A DNA stretch of 64,000 nucleotides from NCBI RefSeq assembly GCF_016862755.1, contig NZ_BONO01000019.1, positions 1 through 64,000 of the forward strand. Direction: 5' to 3'. Made by a program: the position numbers and the translations under genes. Shown in pieces: positions 61,056 to 64,000 of this stretch; the stretch's first letter is position 1; each line of letters starts with the position of its first letter. The notes beneath the pieces were generated by a model. That model ran no database searches, was not told where the DNA came from, and saw nothing but the letters and a program-made list of their open reading frames with translations. The stretch is from Cellulomonas pakistanensis (lineage in GTDB: Bacteria > Actinomycetota > Actinomycetes > Actinomycetales > Cellulomonadaceae).

Positions 61056-62660
61056 ATGCCCGATCACCTGCGGGAACACCCCGCCGCCACGCCTCGCGGC
61101 GCCGGTGCGCATGCCGCCCCGGGTGGGGCGCCGAGCGCGGCCGGGGGGCCGGGCGCGGGTGGGGCGCCGGGCGCGGGTGGGGGACCGGGCGCGGGTGGGG
61201 CGCCGGGCGCGGGAGCGGGTCTCGGCGACCGGCTGGACGCCATGCCGGCGGGGGCGGCCCTGCTGGCGGAGCTCGACGCCGTGGACCTGGACTCCCTGCC
61301 GTCCTACGAGCTGAGCGAGGTGGTCGTCCAGGCCCGGCGGGTGAGCGCGCACGCCCACGCGATCGCGACGGCTGCGGCCGCGGCCCTGGACCGGCACCCG
61401 GACCTGCACCACCCGGACCTGCGCGCGGTCTGCCGGTCGCTGCCGGCGGGCACCGCGTTCGTGCACGCCGACGTCGCCGCGGCCGACCTGTCGGCACGGC
61501 TGCTCGTCCCCCCGGGCGAGGCGAAGCTGCTCATCCGCGAGGGCAGGGCGTACGCCGGGCCGTTGGCCGGGACCGGCGCGGCGCTGGCCGACGGACGGAT
61601 CGAGCCGGCCAAGGCGCGGGCGATCGTCCGGGGCGCCGGTGACGAGCCCGCCCACGTCGCCGCAGCCGTGGAGGCCGAGGTGCTGCCCCGGAGCGCGGGC
61701 CGGTCCGTCGCCCAGGTCCGCACCGACGTCGCGCGGGCGCTCGACCGGGTCGACCCGGACGGGGCAGCCGACCGGCACCGCACCGCCCGGTCCTGTCGAG
61801 CGGTGTCCCGGCCGAAGGTCCTCCAGGACGGCATGGCCGGCATGTGGGCGGTGCTGCCGGCGGCCGAGGCGGTGCAGGTGGACACGGTGCTCGACGCCCT
61901 GGCGCGACGGGCACGGGAGGCCGGGGACGGCAGGACCCTGGACCAGCTGCGGGCCGACGAGCTCGTCGACCGCGTGCTGGGTCGTTCCGCGCAGCCGGTC
62001 GCTCCGGACGGCACGGTCCCAGCCCGACCCGCCGTAGCCGACGCCGGCGGGGCGTCGGGCGCGCCGGCGGCGTCCGGTCACGGGTGCCCGAGCATCCCGC
62101 GCACCGTCGTGCACGTCACCGTGCCGCTCACGACCCTGATGGGCGCCGGCGACGAGCCGGCCGACCTCGCCGGGTACGGTCCGATCGCCGCCCAGCAGGC
62201 CCGCGCCCTCGCCCTGGACCTCGGGTCCACCTGGCAGCGCATCGTCACCGACCCGCTGTCCGGCGCGGTCCTGGACGTCGGGCGCACCACCTACCGGCCT
62301 CCGGCCGCGCTGGCCGACCACGTGCGGCACCGGGACAAGTACTGCTCCTGGCCCGGGTGCTCGGTGCCCGCCGCGCGCTGCGACCTCGACCACACCGAGG
62401 AGTACGACCCTCCGCCCGAGGGCGCGCCGCCGCGCCCGCTCGGCACGACCAGCGACGGCAACCTCGGACCGCAGTGCCGCACCCACCACCGGCTCAAGAC
62501 CGCCGGCGTCGTGCGCGTGCGCCAGCGCACCGCCGGGGAGTTCATCTGGCACACCGCCACCGGCCACAGCTTCCGCGTCCGGCCCGGCACGGAGGAGCCG
62601 ACGCTGCACCTCACCGGACCGCCACCACCGTCACCACCACCGACGCCGCCGCCGTTCTGA
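61056..62660 (+). CDS. DUF222 / HNH endonuclease-like protein (13E12 family type)
   Basis: A 534-residue protein. The N-terminal 55 residues are Gly/Ala/Pro-rich and encoded by short tandem repeats. Then comes the alpha-helical DUF222 region (about 60-330; LSEVVVQARRVSAHAHAIATAAAAALDRHPD in parts). The HNH zinc-nuclease module near the end has YCSWPGCSVPAARCDLDHTEEYD and NLGPQCRTHHRLKTAG. Proteins of this type are multicopy in actinobacteria (the 13E12 repeat family of mycobacteria), often unlinked to any system, and their role is unsettled. Codon use and GC are like those of the neighbours. Confidence 0.88.
   Translation: MPDHLREHPAATPRGAGAHAAPGGAPSAAGGPGAGGAPGAGGGPGAGGAPGAGAGLGDRLDAMPAGAALLAELDAVDLDSLPSYELSEVVVQARRVSAHAHAIATAAAAALDRHPDLHHPDLRAVCRSLPAGTAFVHADVAAADLSARLLVPPGEAKLLIREGRAYAGPLAGTGAALADGRIEPAKARAIVRGAGDEPAHVAAAVEAEVLPRSAGRSVAQVRTDVARALDRVDPDGAADRHRTARSCRAVSRPKVLQDGMAGMWAVLPAAEAVQVDTVLDALARRAREAGDGRTLDQLRADELVDRVLGRSAQPVAPDGTVPARPAVADAGGASGAPAASGHGCPSIPRTVVHVTVPLTTLMGAGDEPADLAGYGPIAAQQARALALDLGSTWQRIVTDPLSGAVLDVGRTTYRPPAALADHVRHRDKYCSWPGCSVPAARCDLDHTEEYDPPPEGAPPRPLGTTSDGNLGPQCRTHHRLKTAGVVRVRQRTAGEFIWHTATGHSFRVRPGTEEPTLHLTGPPPPSPPPTPPPF
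61143..61215. repeat. GC-rich tandem repeat at the start of the HNH gene
   Basis: Three to four imperfect copies of a GGGCGCGGGTGGGGCGCC-like unit encode a Gly-Ala-Pro-Gly-Ala-Gly-Gly series. The unit keeps the frame. Confidence 0.75.
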
Positions 62661-62796
62661 CCTCCGCCGCCCTGCTCCGACGGCGCCCGGCGACGTGCCC
62701 GCTCGGCGCGCGGCGATGAGCCCGCTCGGCGATCGACGGGCGACGTGGTGCCGCTCGGCCGTCACGCCTCGTGGTCGGTGCGCGCCGGGTTGCGGC

Positions 62797-63828
62797 TCAC
62801 GCCGGCACCCCCGGCGGACCCGTCTCCGCGGCGACCCTGCCGAACCGGTCCGCCAGGCGGGCGCACGCCTCGGCGAGCTCCTGCGGCTCGACCCGGAGCA
62901 TCTCGACGTCGAACCGTGCGACCGCCGCGGCCAGGGCGACCCACGACCACGACCCCAGCGTCACGCGGCACCGGCCGTCGCCAGCGTCGTCGACGAACCC
63001 CTCCGCCACGAACGGCGCGACGTCCCCGGCGTCGGCGGCGAGCAGGACGGTGCCGCGGCACGGCCAGTCCCCGTCGCCGCCCGCCTCCGCGCCCCGGAAC
63101 CGCGCGGCCACGAACGCCGCGACGTCACCGCCCGGCACCTCCCGCGGCGCGAACCGGGCGCCGCCGGGCGCGCGCGGCCGGATCCGGTCGGCGCGGAACA
63201 CCCGCCAGTCGGCGCGGTCGAGGTCCCACGCCACGAGGTACCAGCGGCCGCCGCGGGCGACGAGGTGGTGCGGCTCGACGCGGCGGGTCGGGCTGTCGTC
63301 GTCGTCGTCGGCGGCGCTCGCGCCCGAACCCGGACCCCCGCCCGCACCGGCACCGGCGTACCCGAACCGCAGGACCTCCCGCGCCCGCACCGCCGCGCCG
63401 AGCGCGGTCAGCACCGCCGGCTCGACGGTCGACGCACGCGCCGTCGTCATCACGGTGACCGGCACGGCGTCCACCCGGTGCGCGAGCCGCGCCGGCAGCA
63501 CCTGCCGCACGGTCCGCAGCGCGCGCTCGGCCGCCTCGCCCACGTCCGCCCCGGAGGCGGCGGCGGTGCGCAGGGCGACGGTCAGCGCGACGGCCTGCTC
63601 GTCGTCGAACAGCAGCGGCGGCAGACGTGTGCCGGCGTCGAGCCGGTAGCCGCCCTCGCGCCCCCGCGTGCTGGTGATCGGGTAGCCGAGCTCGCGCAGC
63701 CGGTCGACGTCGCGCCGCACGGTCCGGTCGGTGACGTCGAGCCGGTCCGCGAGCACGGCGGCGGGCCAGTCCCGCCGGGTCTGCAGCAGCGAGAGCAGGG
63801 CGAGCAGCCGGGGCGCGGTCGTGGGCAC
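62797..63828 (-). CDS. WYL-domain (YafY-like) transcriptional regulator
   Basis: A 343-residue regulator with an N-terminal HTH_11-type winged helix (RLLALLSLLQTRRDWPAAVLADRLDVTDRTVRRDVDRLRELG in segments). The middle WYL domain (RWYLVAWDLDRADWRVFRADRI) is thought to bind nucleotides or other small ligands, and a WCX domain ends the protein. An acidic Gly/Asp run interrupts the first WYL strand. The GTG at 63828 is chosen for CAGACT six bases upstream. It is divergent from the VOC-fold gene and may regulate it. The 136 bp after its end hold GC-rich sequence with repeated CCCGCTCGGC and nothing else I can support. Confidence 0.9.
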   Translation of the reverse strand: MPTTAPRLLALLSLLQTRRDWPAAVLADRLDVTDRTVRRDVDRLRELGYPITSTRGREGGYRLDAGTRLPPLLFDDEQAVALTVALRTAAASGADVGEAAERALRTVRQVLPARLAHRVDAVPVTVMTTARASTVEPAVLTALGAAVRAREVLRFGYAGAGAGGGPGSGASAADDDDDSPTRRVEPHHLVARGGRWYLVAWDLDRADWRVFRADRIRPRAPGGARFAPREVPGGDVAAFVAARFRGAEAGGDGDWPCRGTVLLAADAGDVAPFVAEGFVDDAGDGRCRVTLGSWSWVALAAAVARFDVEMLRVEPQELAEACARLADRFGRVAAETGPPGVPA

Positions 63829-63834
63829 GTCCCC

Positions 63835-63840
63835 AGTCTG
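63835..63840 (-). promoter_or_regulatory. -10-like element, leaderless start of the WYL regulator gene
   Basis: CAGACT on the minus strand ends six bases before the GTG at 63828. Confidence 0.4.
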
Positions 63841-63937
63841 CCGCGCACAGCGGACACGACCTGTCCGGATGGATGGCCAGTGTGGGTGCTGCGCCGGCCG
63901 CCCGGCCCGCGCACCGCACCGCGAGACGGAGTGACCG

Positions 63938-64000
63938 ATGACCCTCACCACGACGACCCACCTGAACTTCCGCGGCGACGCCCGCGCGGCCCTGGAGCAC
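63938..64000 (+). CDS. VOC-fold (PhnB/glyoxalase-like) protein, 5' end only
   Basis: Only the first 21 codons are inside the window: MTLTTTTHLNFRGDARAALEH. The THLNFRGDARAALE pattern is the typical first strand and helix of PhnB-like VOC proteins. ACGGAG lies before the ATG. It is divergent from the WYL regulator, a frequent pairing. The call rests on few residues. Confidence 0.6.
   Translation, partial: MTLTTTTHLNFRGDARAALEH

Noticed and set aside
62661-62796. A sixth palindromic repeat after the HNH gene, suggested by repeated CCCGCTCGGC
   Set aside because: The blocks are direct, not inverted, and lack the GACACGTCGAG core; a decayed copy cannot be told from GC-rich chance.

Overview
The window is very GC-rich DNA from an actinobacterium. 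The ribosomal and RNA polymerase genes are of actinobacterial type: a TTG-started rpoB without the long proteobacterial inserts, a zinc-type S14 of 61 residues, extended S3, S5, L15 and L17, and a LID-less adenylate kinase. Gene order (rpsK directly followed by rpoA, with no rpsD between them) and the carbohydrate genes suggest the Micrococcales, perhaps Cellulomonas or a relative. The genus is an inference and was not tested by a search.

Positions 1-25800 hold accessory and housekeeping genes. In order they are a DHA2-type drug exporter, a small HATPase-like protein, an EEP-family phosphohydrolase and a nucleotidyltransferase. Next comes an ECF sigma factor with a membrane-anchored partner; both genes carry the same 28-bp promoter. 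A DUF4126-like protein and a glycosyltransferase follow. The sugar locus has a GH42 beta-galactosidase divergent from a binding protein, two permeases and a LacI regulator, with no ATPase gene. The rest are a 5'-3' exonuclease, a large secreted subtilase, an M15 D,D-carboxypeptidase, OsmC and a YdiJ-like FAD/Fe-S dehydrogenase.

Positions 25850-39940 hold the rplJL, rpoBC and str (rpsL-rpsG-fusA-tuf) operons. An L10-type leader with a terminator-like hairpin precedes rplJ. Between tuf and rpsJ lie an AbiEi/DUF559-like nuclease gene flanked by two near-identical palindromes, and a convergent DUF485/acetate-symporter pair. Positions 43200-60135 hold the S10-spc-alpha supercluster with secY, adk, map, infA, rpmJ, rpoA and rplQ. 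The end of the window has an alpha/beta hydrolase, a DUF222/HNH (13E12-type) protein, a WYL regulator and the first codons of a VOC-fold gene.

Two cross-cutting patterns stand out. First, a family of long intergenic palindromes (five copies, core GACACGTCGAG in four of them) sits just downstream of gene ends or terminators. Second, many non-ribosomal genes have a -10-like hexamer only 6-8 nt before the start codon and no Shine-Dalgarno, which implies leaderless mRNAs. The ribosomal operons and the sugar operon instead use clear Shine-Dalgarno sites. I found no tRNA, rRNA, insertion sequence, prophage or CRISPR array.
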